Below are positions 1-9,135 of a stretch of 64,000 bases of DNA, piece after piece. The stretch is from Mucilaginibacter rubeus (GTDB lineage: Bacteria > Bacteroidota > Bacteroidia > Sphingobacteriales > Sphingobacteriaceae), in NCBI RefSeq assembly GCF_003286415.2, contig NZ_CP043450.1:3348001-3412000 (forward strand), in the 5' to 3' direction. Below the pieces are notes generated by a model, which worked only from the letters and a program-made list of their open reading frames with translations, was not told the origin of the DNA and made no database searches. Position numbers and translations under genes: made by a program. Every line of letters begins with the position of its first letter. The stretch's first letter is position 1.

Positions 1-1570
1 AAATGTAATAGTATTGCTGGGTGTGCAATGTTTTAGCCTGAGCGTTGTTGAACGAGCTAAAGAATGATTTGCCCTGTAAAGTATCCTGCTTAATTCCTTT
101 AACATACTCCGGTAATTTTAAACCCGCCGCCTCAATAGTGGTTGGGAACACATCAGATACGTGACTGTACTGGGTACGAATACCTCCTTTTTCGGTAATG
201 AGTTTTGGATAATAAACAATGAGCGGGTTATGGGTACCACCTTCAGCGTCAGCGTCTGATTTCCAATATTTAAACGGCGTATTGGCTGCCTGTGCCCAAC
301 CTAAAGGATAATTGGTTGAAGCTTCGGGTGTGCCGATGGTTTCGTAATCGCTTTCGTTCTTTTTTATGTAATCTGCCTCAAGTGTTGTTGCTGCCGAGTT
401 TTTTGGATCGATAACACCATGAACCGTTCCTTCCTTACTGGCCCCATTATCCCCTATCATCACAAAAACCAAAGTATTATCAAACTGACCGGAAGCTTTC
501 AGGTAACTGATCACACGGCCTACCTGGTGGTCAATGTAGGTCAAATAACCTGCATAAACTTCCATGAACCGGGCATACAATTTCTTCTGATCGGCAGGCA
601 AACTATTCCAGGCCTGGATACGCTCATTACGTTCCGGTAATTTAGCGTAAGCGGGAATGTAGCCGGCCTTTTTCTGGTTTTCAAAAACCTTTTGGCGGTA
701 AACGTCCCAGCCCTCGTCAAATTTGCCTTTGTACAGGTCGCTCCACTCATGGCTAACCTGGTGTGGCGCGTGGGTAGCTCCGGGTGCATAGTATAAAAAG
801 AATGGCTGATCTGGTGCTGCTTTATGTGCTGCATCAATATAGGCAATAGCCTTATCGGTGATCTGCTCGTTCAGGTTGCGGCCATCAGGTTTGATATGAA
901 AATTATCCTCTACCAAATGCGGCGGGTTGTATTGATCCGTAGCCGACTCCAGGAATCCGAAATGATGGTCGAAACCCTTACCGGTTGGCCAGCGGTCAAA
1001 CGGACCTACAGCGGTAGTATCCTCATCAGGCGTTACCCCCCATTTACCAACCGCATAAGTACTGTAGCCATTTGCGCGTAAAGCCTCGGCAATGGTACCT
1101 TTATCTGGCGGAATGCGGCCATCATAGCCCGGAAAACCAGCAGCAGTTGACGCATGGGCAAAATTACCCATGTGCACATAATGGTGATTGCGCCCGGTAA
1201 GTAATGATGAGCGGGTTGGCGCGCAAATACCTGCTGTATGGAAGTTGACATAGCGCAAGCCATTATTGGCCAGCGTATCAAAATTAGGCGTGCTGATCAA
1301 GCCACCAAAAGTTCCTGATGCACCAAAACCTACGTCGTCCAGCAAAATCCAGACAATGTTAGGCGCGCCTTTCGGCGCTTTAAGCGGTTTATTCCACCAC
1401 TCCTTTGATTCGGCAAGGGTTTTACCTTCCACGCCTTTGTAATTTGCAGGGTCTATAGGCGCTATATTAGCTGGGGTTACCTTTACCTGCGGCAATTGCG
1501 CAAAAGCGGGCGCGCTCATTGCTACGGCTATTGCCGATAAGGCGACAATACGTTGATAAACGGATTTCAT
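1..1570 (-). CDS. Arylsulfatase (S1 family), 3' end cut by window edge
   Basis: Secreted type I sulfatase hydrolysing sulfate esters in the periplasm. It starts at the ATG complementary to 1568-1570 and reads open to base 1, about 523 codons; by alignment with the next gene roughly 100 C-terminal residues lie outside the window. A signal peptide ends near AFAQ (residue 25). The metal-binding DD lies at about 78-79 and the formylglycine motif CAPTR at 116-120, so the enzyme needs FGE maturation. The segment GPFDRWPTGKGFDHHFGF is typical of the arylsulfatase branch that includes many proteobacterial enzymes. The usual GKxH active-site motif reads GKWG here, so the His is missing. It is the last visible gene of the sulfatase group, 20 nt after its close paralogue. 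Confidence 0.92.
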   Translation of the reverse strand, partial: MKSVYQRIVALSAIAVAMSAPAFAQLPQVKVTPANIAPIDPANYKGVEGKTLAESKEWWNKPLKAPKGAPNIVWILLDDVGFGASGTFGGLISTPNFDTLANNGLRYVNFHTAGICAPTRSSLLTGRNHHYVHMGNFAHASTAAGFPGYDGRIPPDKGTIAEALRANGYSTYAVGKWGVTPDEDTTAVGPFDRWPTGKGFDHHFGFLESATDQYNPPHLVEDNFHIKPDGRNLNEQITDKAIAYIDAAHKAAPDQPFFLYYAPGATHAPHQVSHEWSDLYKGKFDEGWDVYRQKVFENQKKAGYIPAYAKLPERNERIQAWNSLPADQKKLYARFMEVYAGYLTYIDHQVGRVISYLKASGQFDNTLVFVMIGDNGASKEGTVHGVIDPKNSAATTLEADYIKKNESDYETIGTPEASTNYPLGWAQAANTPFKYWKSDADAEGGTHNPLIVYYPKLITEKGGIRTQYSHVSDVFPTTIEAAGLKLPEYVKGIKQDTLQGKSFFSSFNNAQAKTLHTQQYYYI

Positions 1571-1590
1571 GATTGTAAATGGTTAATTGG

Positions 1591-3426
1591 TTACTTTTTA
1601 TAGTTTTTGTGGATACGCTGGTGATACACATCATACCAGTCGATAAATGGATATAGATTATTCTTTTGAGCCTGCGCGTCAAAAACAGCTTTAAGCTCCT
1701 TTAATTTTTCAGGATATTTTTTAGCGAGATCAATGCGCTCGTTAAAATCCTCGTTCAGGTTATATAATTCCCAGGTATCCTCATCAAAGCTTTTATCAGG
1801 CACGTTTTGTCCCACTTTGAAGTCGCCCAATTCTACATTATCCGGGTGATGCGCGGCTTCTGCCTTCCAGCCATCACTATAAATCGACCTCGAACCAAAA
1901 ATGTAATAGTGCTGCAAAACATGCTTTGATTTTGCCTCGGGATGGTCAAATGAATATACTAATGAAGTGCCCTGCAGTGTATCCTGCTTAATGCCCCTGA
2001 TATATTCGGGCAGTTTGATACCGGTGTACTCAAGTGTAGTAGGCAATACATCAATCACATGGCCGTACTGGGTACGGATAGTTCCCTTATCTTTGATGCC
2101 TTTTGGATAATAAACAATTAGTGGGTTACGCGTACCACCTTCAGAGTTGGCGTCCTGTTTCCAGTATTTAAATGGTGTATTAGCAGCTTGCGCCCATCCA
2201 AGCGGATAGTTGGTGCTTGCCTGCGGCGTGCCGATATCGGTGATATCCTCAATATTGGTTTTCAGGTAAGCATCTTCTGCAACCAATTTAGGCGAATTCT
2301 TTTTAGGGTTGATAACACCATGAACCGTCCCTTCTTTACTGGCCCCGTTATCTCCAATAATCACAAATACCAGCGTATTATCCAGCTGACCGCTTTGTTT
2401 CAGGTGATTGATAAGCCTGCCAACTTCATGATCCGTATAGGTTAAATATCCTGCATAAACTTCCATGAAACGGGCATACAGTTTTTTCTCGGCATCGGGC
2501 AGCGATTTCCAGGCGGGGATGCGTGTGTTACGTTCAGGCAATTTGGCATATGCCGGAATAATACCCAGCTTTTTTTGTCTTGCGATAACCTTTTCCCTGA
2601 AATCGTCCCAGCCGCTGTCAAACTGGCCTTTATATAAATCGCTCCATTCAGTAGCTACCTGGTGAGGTGAGTGGGTAGCACCCGGCGCGTAGTATAAAAA
2701 GAACGGTTTATCAGGCGCTACTTTATGCTGGCGCGTAAGGTAAAAGATAGCTTTATCGGTAATCTGGTCGGTAAGGTGGCGGCCATCCGGTGTTACATGG
2801 GCGTTGTCCTCCACCAGGTCGGGTTTATACTGATCGGTTGCCGATCCTAAAAACCCAAAGAAATGATCAAAGCCCTTACCCGTTGGCCAGCGGTCAAACG
2901 GGCCAGCATCGGTAGCATCCTCATCTGGCGTAAGGCCATATTTACCCACGGCAAAGGTGTTATAACCATTCTCACGTAAGATCTCAGCTATGGTTCCCTT
3001 ATCAGATGGAATGCGCCCGTCATATCCCGGGAAACCGGCCGACATGCTCACGTGCGAAAACCCACCTTCGTGAACGTAATGATGGTTACGCCCGGTTAAT
3101 AAGGCCGAACGCGTTGGCGCACAAATACCCGCCGTGTGGAAATTGGTGTAACGCAGGCCGTTATTGGCCAGCGTATCAAAATTAGGAGTTTTGATGATGC
3201 CGCCGAAGGTGCTTGTAGCGCCAAAGCCTACGTCATCTAAAATGATCCATAATACGTTTGGTGCACCGGCGGGTGCTTTATGAGGCTCGGGCCACCACTC
3301 CTTCGACTCATCAAGCGTTTTACCCACCGTGCCACCAAATGCCGGTGCCTGTCCGTTTTGTGCTTTGGCTGTAAATGTTGCAAACAAGCCAAGCGACAGG
3401 ACTAATGTTATTTTCTTTGCTTTCAT
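1591..3426 (-). CDS. Arylsulfatase (S1 family), tandem paralogue
   Basis: Full-length secreted sulfatase of 611 aa. A signal peptide (residues 1-22, ending TAKAQ) precedes the sulfatase fold: DD metal ligands at 64-65, formylglycine site CAPTR at 102-106, THSPH, the metal-binding DNG motif and the GGTR segment near the C-terminal subdomain. It is clearly similar at both protein and DNA level to the sulfatase downstream, so the pair arose by tandem duplication. GKYG replaces the GKxH motif seen in related enzymes, the same loss as in its partner. It starts 11 nt after the NTF2-like gene and so is probably co-transcribed with it. The substrate is unknown; the adjacent SusC/SusD pair suggests a sulfated organic compound or glycan. 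Confidence 0.95.
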   Translation of the reverse strand: MKAKKITLVLSLGLFATFTAKAQNGQAPAFGGTVGKTLDESKEWWPEPHKAPAGAPNVLWIILDDVGFGATSTFGGIIKTPNFDTLANNGLRYTNFHTAGICAPTRSALLTGRNHHYVHEGGFSHVSMSAGFPGYDGRIPSDKGTIAEILRENGYNTFAVGKYGLTPDEDATDAGPFDRWPTGKGFDHFFGFLGSATDQYKPDLVEDNAHVTPDGRHLTDQITDKAIFYLTRQHKVAPDKPFFLYYAPGATHSPHQVATEWSDLYKGQFDSGWDDFREKVIARQKKLGIIPAYAKLPERNTRIPAWKSLPDAEKKLYARFMEVYAGYLTYTDHEVGRLINHLKQSGQLDNTLVFVIIGDNGASKEGTVHGVINPKKNSPKLVAEDAYLKTNIEDITDIGTPQASTNYPLGWAQAANTPFKYWKQDANSEGGTRNPLIVYYPKGIKDKGTIRTQYGHVIDVLPTTLEYTGIKLPEYIRGIKQDTLQGTSLVYSFDHPEAKSKHVLQHYYIFGSRSIYSDGWKAEAAHHPDNVELGDFKVGQNVPDKSFDEDTWELYNLNEDFNERIDLAKKYPEKLKELKAVFDAQAQKNNLYPFIDWYDVYHQRIHKNYKK

Positions 3427-3437
3427 TGGTAAATAAT

Positions 3438-3914
3438 TTATTCGGCGTAACTGGAGCGGAATTTCACGCCCCAGCGGCCATTTTCTTTGGTTAAAATGTA
3501 TAATGATTCATAATTCCCTATCAGGCTGCCATCTGCCCGGAAGCGCGAAAAGCGGGTATCAACGTGCACCTTATCTGCCGATGCCTGTACAATATTGCGG
3601 TGGTCCCACTGGCTGTGATCCCAGCCTGCCTTTTGCAATTCGCCGAATACTTTGGCCGAGTCGCGCAGACCGGCCTTTTCCAACACCGACATCTTACCGC
3701 CGGCCAGCCTGTAATGCGGAAACTGGTAAGTATCTTCCCATCCTTTCAGATCTTTGGCGTTAAAAGTGGCCATGTATTCGTCAAGCACCTGCAGTACCGC
3801 CGCACTCACCCGTGGATCGATACCATGCGAACCGTTTTCTGTGGCGGCAGTTTGAGCCGATATCTTACTGGTTAGGGCGACCAGGATGAGCAGGAACATT
3901 GCTATCTTTTTCAT
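3438..3914 (-). CDS. Secreted NTF2/SnoaL-like protein
   Basis: 158-aa protein with a signal peptide (MKKIAMFLLILVALTSKISA) and an NTF2-like cone fold suggested by the helix VLQVLDEYMATFNAKDLKGW, the HYRLAGG strand and the ending FRSSYAE. Such proteins are small ligand-binding or isomerase-like domains (DUF4440/SnoaL group), often periplasmic next to hydrolases. It lies 11 nt upstream of the sulfatase gene in the same direction and probably shares its mRNA. No catalytic residues can be assigned. A long inverted repeat separates it from susD. Confidence 0.75.
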   Translation of the reverse strand: MKKIAMFLLILVALTSKISAQTAATENGSHGIDPRVSAAVLQVLDEYMATFNAKDLKGWEDTYQFPHYRLAGGKMSVLEKAGLRDSAKVFGELQKAGWDHSQWDHRNIVQASADKVHVDTRFSRFRADGSLIGNYESLYILTKENGRWGVKFRSSYAE

Positions 3915-3938
3915 AATTTATCGGTTTTAAATTTTTTG

Positions 3939-4045
3939 CTCCCCTCTTGAGAGGGGGTGCGAAGACCTTGCGTTGGGAGGGGTGTGTTTTACGAGCGATA
4001 AGCCGCTTGTAGAATAACACACCCCTCCCCCCTCTCAAGAGGGGA
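3939..4045. repeat. Palindromic intergenic repeat, GC-rich type
   Basis: Outer near-palindromes CCCCTCTTGAGAGGGG (3941-3956) and CCCTCTCAAGAGGGG (about 4030-4044) flank inner complementary arms GGGAGGGGTGTGTT (about 3975-3988) and AACACACCCCTCCC (about 4016-4029). The whole can fold as one long hairpin between susD and the NTF2-like gene. It looks like a dispersed intergenic repeat. In the mRNA it could protect or end the susCD transcript; no U-run is obvious. Confidence 0.8.
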
Positions 4046-4097
4046 ATCGCACAGGTCCTTGCCCGCATTCTTTTTAAAAGCTATTTCTATTACTTGT

Positions 4098-5654
4098 TTA
4101 TTGCCAGCCCGGATTTTGGGTTAGCTTGCCGTTACTGTTATCAATTTCCTGTTGTGGTATCGGGAACAGGTAAAACTTACCCTTAGCCCCTTTGCTCACA
4201 TTGGTTTTACCCACTTTAAGTAGACTGGTCTCCAGGATACCGTTACCGGAAGCATCCCGCTCGCGGATCAGGTCAAACCAGCGTTGGTACTCAAATACAA
4301 ACTCCAGCCTGCGCTCCAGGTAAACCGCGTCACGGAATGATGACTGGTCAAGACCTGCAAGATCAGCAAGCCCCGCGCGCCTCCTTACCCTGTTAACAGA
4401 AGTATAGGCTTTAGCTGTTGGACCGTTCAGTTCATTCTCTGCTTCGGCATGGATCAGCAATACTTCCGAGAAACGGATGATAGGCACATTTGCTCCTGAT
4501 TCGGCTTCGTTAGCGGCGACACTTGGATCATAGTATTTATTAAAAAATGGGATTGAATCATTAGCAATGGTAGCATCGTTCAACTTGCCATACCACAGGT
4601 TGGTTGTAGGGCTTTGAAAACGGGTTACAAAGCTTACCCGCTTGCGCTTGTCATTGGCCGGGTACAGCTTATAAATACTGAAAAACTTATCTACACCGTT
4701 TGGCTTGGTAGCATCAGGCACCGAATAAAACACCACCTGATCGGCATAACTGCCCACCATACCGGGGATGCCGTTCAGTATTGATCGTGGCGCCTGGTTG
4801 TTACCCTGCCCCTGCGAATTTGATTTAAACTGCGCCGAAAAAATATGTTCTTTACCATTTTCAGATGCAGGCAAAAATACATCAGCATAGTTAGCAAACA
4901 GATCGTACCCATAGGGGCCGTTGATCACCGCCTCGGCTTGCGCCACAGCTTTATCCCACTTACGCTCAGTAAGGTAAACTTTAGCCAGTAAGGAATATGC
5001 CGCTCCGGCTGTAGCCCTGCCGACATCTGCACCGGTATAGTTATTAGGCAAATCAGTTGCAGCACTGGTTAAATCGGTTTCTATCTGCGTGTAAACTGTT
5101 GCCGCGGCTGTTCTTGGCACTTGCAGATCAGACAGGTTGATAGACGTTTGATCGTGAAGCACAAGCGGTACATCGCCATACAAACGCACCAGGTTAAAGT
5201 AGTAAAGCGCCCTTAAAAACTTGGCTTCGGCGACCAAGCGCTTATTTAAGGTAGCATCAAACTTAATATCAGGAATGGTGTCAATGGCGATATTGGCTTT
5301 TTTTATGGCCGCGTAATGTTGCTGCCAGATCTGCAAAATGCGCAAACCGGTTGCCGAATGCCCTAATACCGCCTGTGAGCGTACGTCGGCGTTGGTAGCG
5401 CCGGGGCCGGGGCCTTCATCATCAGCCATAAAATTCATACCGGTGTTAAAAAGTGTATTATATGGAGTTTGTACTGAATTAGCACCTGCATTGAGCAGGG
5501 AATAAGCCGCCGTAACAGCAGATACTGCGTCGGCCTGGGTTTTGTAAAACTGGCTCGCCGGAATGAATGACCGTGGATCTTCATTGAGTTTGGCACACGA
5601 GGCGGCACCAAAAGCAATCAACAAAACCAGGTATTTAATATTTTTCGTTTTCAT
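4098..5654 (-). CDS. SusD/RagB-family nutrient-binding lipoprotein
   Basis: 518-aa outer-surface lipoprotein that forms the substrate-binding lid over the SusC channel. The N-terminus has a lipobox ending AFGAASC (Cys20). TPR-like SusD helices follow, including FLRALYYFNLVRLYGDVPLV, and the typical C-terminal segment with RFSEVLLIHAEAENEL, RRRAGL, ERRLEFVFEYQRWFDLIR and FPIPQQEIDNS. It starts 24 nt after susC and the two form one unit. Presence beside two sulfatases points to a sulfated ligand (inference). Confidence 0.96.
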   Translation of the reverse strand: MKTKNIKYLVLLIAFGAASCAKLNEDPRSFIPASQFYKTQADAVSAVTAAYSLLNAGANSVQTPYNTLFNTGMNFMADDEGPGPGATNADVRSQAVLGHSATGLRILQIWQQHYAAIKKANIAIDTIPDIKFDATLNKRLVAEAKFLRALYYFNLVRLYGDVPLVLHDQTSINLSDLQVPRTAAATVYTQIETDLTSAATDLPNNYTGADVGRATAGAAYSLLAKVYLTERKWDKAVAQAEAVINGPYGYDLFANYADVFLPASENGKEHIFSAQFKSNSQGQGNNQAPRSILNGIPGMVGSYADQVVFYSVPDATKPNGVDKFFSIYKLYPANDKRKRVSFVTRFQSPTTNLWYGKLNDATIANDSIPFFNKYYDPSVAANEAESGANVPIIRFSEVLLIHAEAENELNGPTAKAYTSVNRVRRRAGLADLAGLDQSSFRDAVYLERRLEFVFEYQRWFDLIRERDASGNGILETSLLKVGKTNVSKGAKGKFYLFPIPQQEIDNSNGKLTQNPGWQ

Positions 5655-5678
5655 GTTAAAAAAATCAAAGGTTATCGG

Positions 5679-8600
5679 CTACAGGGTTACGCCTATACCC
5701 ACAATAAATGATTTGTTATTAGGATATGCTCCGTTATCAACTCCCGATGTAATGGCCGATTGCTCGTTACTGCTCACCTCCGGATCGTAGCCGGTGTATT
5801 TAGTCCAGGTAGCAAGGTTTTGCGCGTTTACATAAACCCTAACCTTTTTAATTGGCGACCGTGACAGAACAGATTGCGGGAAAGTGTAACCTAAGCTCAG
5901 GCTTTTGAGGCGCAGGTACGAACCGTTTTCGACAAACCTGTCGGATATGGTAGGTGCCGGATCCTGGTATGCGCTGTGCACATCGGTATTGGTGTTGGTT
6001 GGTGTCCAACGGTTAAGCAAAGTAGTGGTAGCATTGGTATAACCTGTGCCCAACTCCAGTACAGCTCTTTGCTGGTTATAGATCTTATTGCCATAAGAAC
6101 CTTGCAGGAATACGCTCAGATCAACGCCTTTGTATGAGAACGTGTTGGTGATACCGCCGGTAAATTTAGGCTGCGAATTACCAAGGATCACCCTATCTGC
6201 CGCCTGTGTAATTTTACCGTCGCCATTGATATCCTGGTAGTTCTGGCCTCCGGGCTGTGTATTAGCTGCCGGGGTAAGTACCGGGCCGCCAGCCTGTATA
6301 AGCCCATTGGTTTTATAACCGATGAATGAACCTATAGGCTCGCCAACTTTAATAATAGATGGTAGTGACGAATCGGGAATGAACTGGTTAACGCCGTTAC
6401 CGCCAAGGCTTAATACTTTGTTACGGTTTACAGCAAAAACCAGGTTGGTATTCCAAACAAAACCGCCCGTAAGGTTGTGTGAGTTAATACCAATCTCAAA
6501 GCCTTTGTTTTGCACCGACCCTACGTTTTCATACTGCTGTGGGTTGGTGATGGCGGTATTGGTAATGATAGTTAAACCGCTTGTAGCAGGTAGCGGCAAG
6601 TAAAGCAGCAGGTTGGTAGTTTTCTTATAATAGATATCTGCCGTAATACTAATCCTGTCTTTAAACAAGCCCAAATCAAAACCAAAATCATACTGACTTG
6701 TCTTTTCCCAGGTTAGGTTAGGGTTATAAAGACTGTTTGGCGCAAAACCGGCAACTGTTGAGTTTCCAAAATTGTAGCGATAATAGCCCAATTGCGAATA
6801 AGACTGGTAAGCCGGGATATCGCTGTTACCGGTTTGTCCGGCGCTTAGGCGTAATTTCAACTGGCTTATAGCGGTTACGTTTTTCAGGAAGTCTTCGCTC
6901 GAGGCGTTCCAGGCCACAGCGGCAGAAGGGAATGAAGCCCATTGATGACCGGGAGCAAATTTTGATGAACCATCGGCACGCAGGGTTAAGGTTAACAAGT
7001 ATTTGCTGTTAAAGCCATAGTTTATCCTGCCTAAATATGATTTTAGCGCCCATATATTGGATGACGTAGACGGCGCTATGGCAAAACCACTGCCTGATAT
7101 AGAAGTAACACTCCCCGAACCCAGGTTATTAAAAGTATCATAATCGCTCACAAAACCCGATGAGCCATTAATAGAACCTTCGGCTTTAAACTGCTGCTGG
7201 GTAAAACCCGCCAGTACATTCAATGAGTGCTTGCCAAACTTTTTATTGTAGGTAAGCGTGTTTTCATTAAGCCAGTTAAAGGAGTTAAGGGTGCCTACTT
7301 CGCCAAGGCCTGAGTAGCCCGAACCTTCATACACTGTAGAAGGCAGGTAGCGGTTTTGTTTATTGTCGATGATATCGATACCGGCCAATACCCTTGCGGT
7401 AAGGTTTTCGGTGATCTTGTAATCACCTGCAATGTTACCCAAAATACGGCTTGTGGTAGTTGTGTTGGTTTGATTATACAGCGTATTAATAGGGTTGCCA
7501 TACGTACCCTCAAATATATTTTTCACAAAGAACGAGCCATCACTATTATAAACCGGGGTGGTCGGTGTCATCAATAAGATGGCGGGTACCACACCTTGAG
7601 GCGCTATTTGTGCGGTAGTGCGGCTACCTGTAATAAATGAGGAGATCTTAAACTTATCGTTATAATCATGCTCCACATTTACACGACCGGCATAGCGCTC
7701 AAAATTGGTATTTTGCAGAATACCGTCCTGTTTAAAATAGTTACCGGAAAACGCCAGTCGGGTACGCTCTGTGCCTGAAAATATAGAAAGGCTATGATTT
7801 TGCGAAGTTCCCTTGCGGAAGGCGGCATCCTGCCAGTCGGTATTGGCATTGTAAGGATTAAGCTGTGCTTCGGTTTGGGCCGTTTTACCACTGTTCACCA
7901 AAGCATCATTACGTAAGGCTTCCCACTGCGGGGTGTTAAGCAATGATAAGGTTTTGATCACTTCCTGTTTACCGTAGCTGCCATCATAATTGATAGATGA
8001 AACACCTGCTTTGCCTTTTTTAGTAGTAATGATGATTACGCCGTTTGCACCACGCGTACCATAAATTGCCGTAGCCGATGCATCTTTTAGCACTTCGATA
8101 CTTTCAATGTCCGAAGTATTGATAGATGCCAGCGGATTGATCTTAGGCCCGTTGGTTACACCCGCATCCGTAAGCGAATTGCTGTTTGAAGTCGGGAAAC
8201 CATCTATCACATACAATGGCTCGGCAACAGCGTTAATTGAGTTTACACCGCGCACCTGTACAGTTACGCCTGCACCGGGTTGCCCGGTAGCCTGAGTAAC
8301 CTGGATACCCGAAACAGAGCCCTGCAAGGCCCTGTCAAGCGAGGGAACCGGCTGCTTTAATGCAAGCGCGGGTACAGACGCCACCGACCCGGTAATATCT
8401 TTACGTTTCTGCGTACCGTAGCCTACTACAACAACCTGGTTCAGCTGTGTCTGGGCATCTTTCAGTTTAATTTCAACCGGACTGCCATCGGCAATAAATT
8501 CCTTTTTTTCGTAACCGGTGAAGGTGATAATGAGCTTATACGGAAACTTCTGACCGGTAACAAAACTGAATTTACCTTCAATATCCGTTGAAACTACGTG

Positions 8601-8768
8601 TGTAGTGCCTTGAATTTTAACCACAGCGCCAGGCAATGGCTCGCGGGTTGCGCTATCTATTACACGACCAACCAAATGTGAGTTGATGGTAGGCTGGGTT
8701 TGCTGCGCGATGGTCAACAGTGGAAACCCGATAAGCAACAGGAATGGGATTAATAAAAGTTTTTTCAT
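5679..8768 (-). CDS. SusC/RagA-family TonB-dependent transporter, no STN domain
   Basis: 1029-aa outer-membrane importer. A signal peptide (about 1-21) is followed by a carboxypeptidase-regulatory-like beta domain (about 28-105), the linker VVVVGYGTQKRKDITGSV, the TonB plug (IESIEVLKDASATAIYGTRG) and a 22-strand barrel ending in VGIGVTL. There is no N-terminal STN signalling domain, in line with the absence of a sigma/anti-sigma pair nearby. Its ATG overlaps the stop of a possible 58-aa ORF in an ATGA junction. It is the uptake component of the sulfatase block. Confidence 0.96.
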   Translation of the reverse strand: MKKLLLIPFLLLIGFPLLTIAQQTQPTINSHLVGRVIDSATREPLPGAVVKIQGTTHVVSTDIEGKFSFVTGQKFPYKLIITFTGYEKKEFIADGSPVEIKLKDAQTQLNQVVVVGYGTQKRKDITGSVASVPALALKQPVPSLDRALQGSVSGIQVTQATGQPGAGVTVQVRGVNSINAVAEPLYVIDGFPTSNSNSLTDAGVTNGPKINPLASINTSDIESIEVLKDASATAIYGTRGANGVIIITTKKGKAGVSSINYDGSYGKQEVIKTLSLLNTPQWEALRNDALVNSGKTAQTEAQLNPYNANTDWQDAAFRKGTSQNHSLSIFSGTERTRLAFSGNYFKQDGILQNTNFERYAGRVNVEHDYNDKFKISSFITGSRTTAQIAPQGVVPAILLMTPTTPVYNSDGSFFVKNIFEGTYGNPINTLYNQTNTTTTSRILGNIAGDYKITENLTARVLAGIDIIDNKQNRYLPSTVYEGSGYSGLGEVGTLNSFNWLNENTLTYNKKFGKHSLNVLAGFTQQQFKAEGSINGSSGFVSDYDTFNNLGSGSVTSISGSGFAIAPSTSSNIWALKSYLGRINYGFNSKYLLTLTLRADGSSKFAPGHQWASFPSAAVAWNASSEDFLKNVTAISQLKLRLSAGQTGNSDIPAYQSYSQLGYYRYNFGNSTVAGFAPNSLYNPNLTWEKTSQYDFGFDLGLFKDRISITADIYYKKTTNLLLYLPLPATSGLTIITNTAITNPQQYENVGSVQNKGFEIGINSHNLTGGFVWNTNLVFAVNRNKVLSLGGNGVNQFIPDSSLPSIIKVGEPIGSFIGYKTNGLIQAGGPVLTPAANTQPGGQNYQDINGDGKITQAADRVILGNSQPKFTGGITNTFSYKGVDLSVFLQGSYGNKIYNQQRAVLELGTGYTNATTTLLNRWTPTNTNTDVHSAYQDPAPTISDRFVENGSYLRLKSLSLGYTFPQSVLSRSPIKKVRVYVNAQNLATWTKYTGYDPEVSSNEQSAITSGVDNGAYPNNKSFIVGIGVTL

Positions 8769-8941
8769 GTCGACAGGTTTTTAAAAGATGAAAAACCGGA
8801 CGACTGATCAGCAACCGCGTTAAACGGCATATATAATTGCTGCGGATGAAAAGCATCCTCAATTATTTGCAGCGTAAACGATGCTGCCGGCAAGGTAAAG
8901 GGCAAAACATAGCCCCTCGCCTCGTTTGCAATATTTTGCAT
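8765..8941 (-). CDS. Possible 58-aa small protein translationally coupled to susC
   Basis: An open frame runs from the ATG complementary to 8939-8941 to a TGA that overlaps the susC ATG (ATGA junction). The peptide begins MQNIANEARGYVLPF and has balanced composition and normal-looking codons, but no signal peptide, TM segment or recognised domain. It fills nearly half of the 367-nt gap between the FGE gene and susC. The precise stop/start overlap is the main reason to list it. It could instead be a translated leader controlling susC, or chance. Confidence 0.38.
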   Translation of the reverse strand: MQNIANEARGYVLPFTLPAASFTLQIIEDAFHPQQLYMPFNAVADQSSGFSSFKNLST

Positions 8942-8969
8942 AGATTTGAATAGTTAAAATGACACCATT

Positions 8970-9039
8970 GAAACAGGCTCAACGCCAATCGATCCCTGTT
9001 TCGTTGTTTTAATGACCGGGGAAAAGCATCGCTTTTCCC
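8970..9039. promoter_or_regulatory. Two hairpins in the FGE-susC gap
   Basis: GGGAAAAGC (9019-9027) pairs with GCTTTTCCC (9031-9039) over a 3-nt loop, and GAAACAGG (8970-8977) pairs with CCTGTTTC (8995-9002) over a 17-nt loop. Both lie between the end of the FGE gene (9136) and susC. The first may end or process the upstream transcript; the second lies in the probable susC leader. I could match neither to a known riboswitch. Confidence 0.45.
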
Positions 9040-9135
9040 TTATTTGTTTATGTACCTGTTCTTATTATTTCATAGTCCTTTCTTTATTATGCCCATTTTG
9101 GCAGGCAGATCAATTACTTAATTCGGGGTATTATT

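Noticed and set aside
3865..4068. Open frame of 67 codons on the minus strand
   Set aside because: It runs through the intergenic palindrome and into the NTF2-like gene; its sequence is the translation of the repeat.
8653..8862. 69-codon minus-strand frame over the susC start
   Set aside because: It overlaps the susC signal-peptide region in another frame and has no protein-like pattern; the 58-aa frame ending at the susC ATG is the better candidate.
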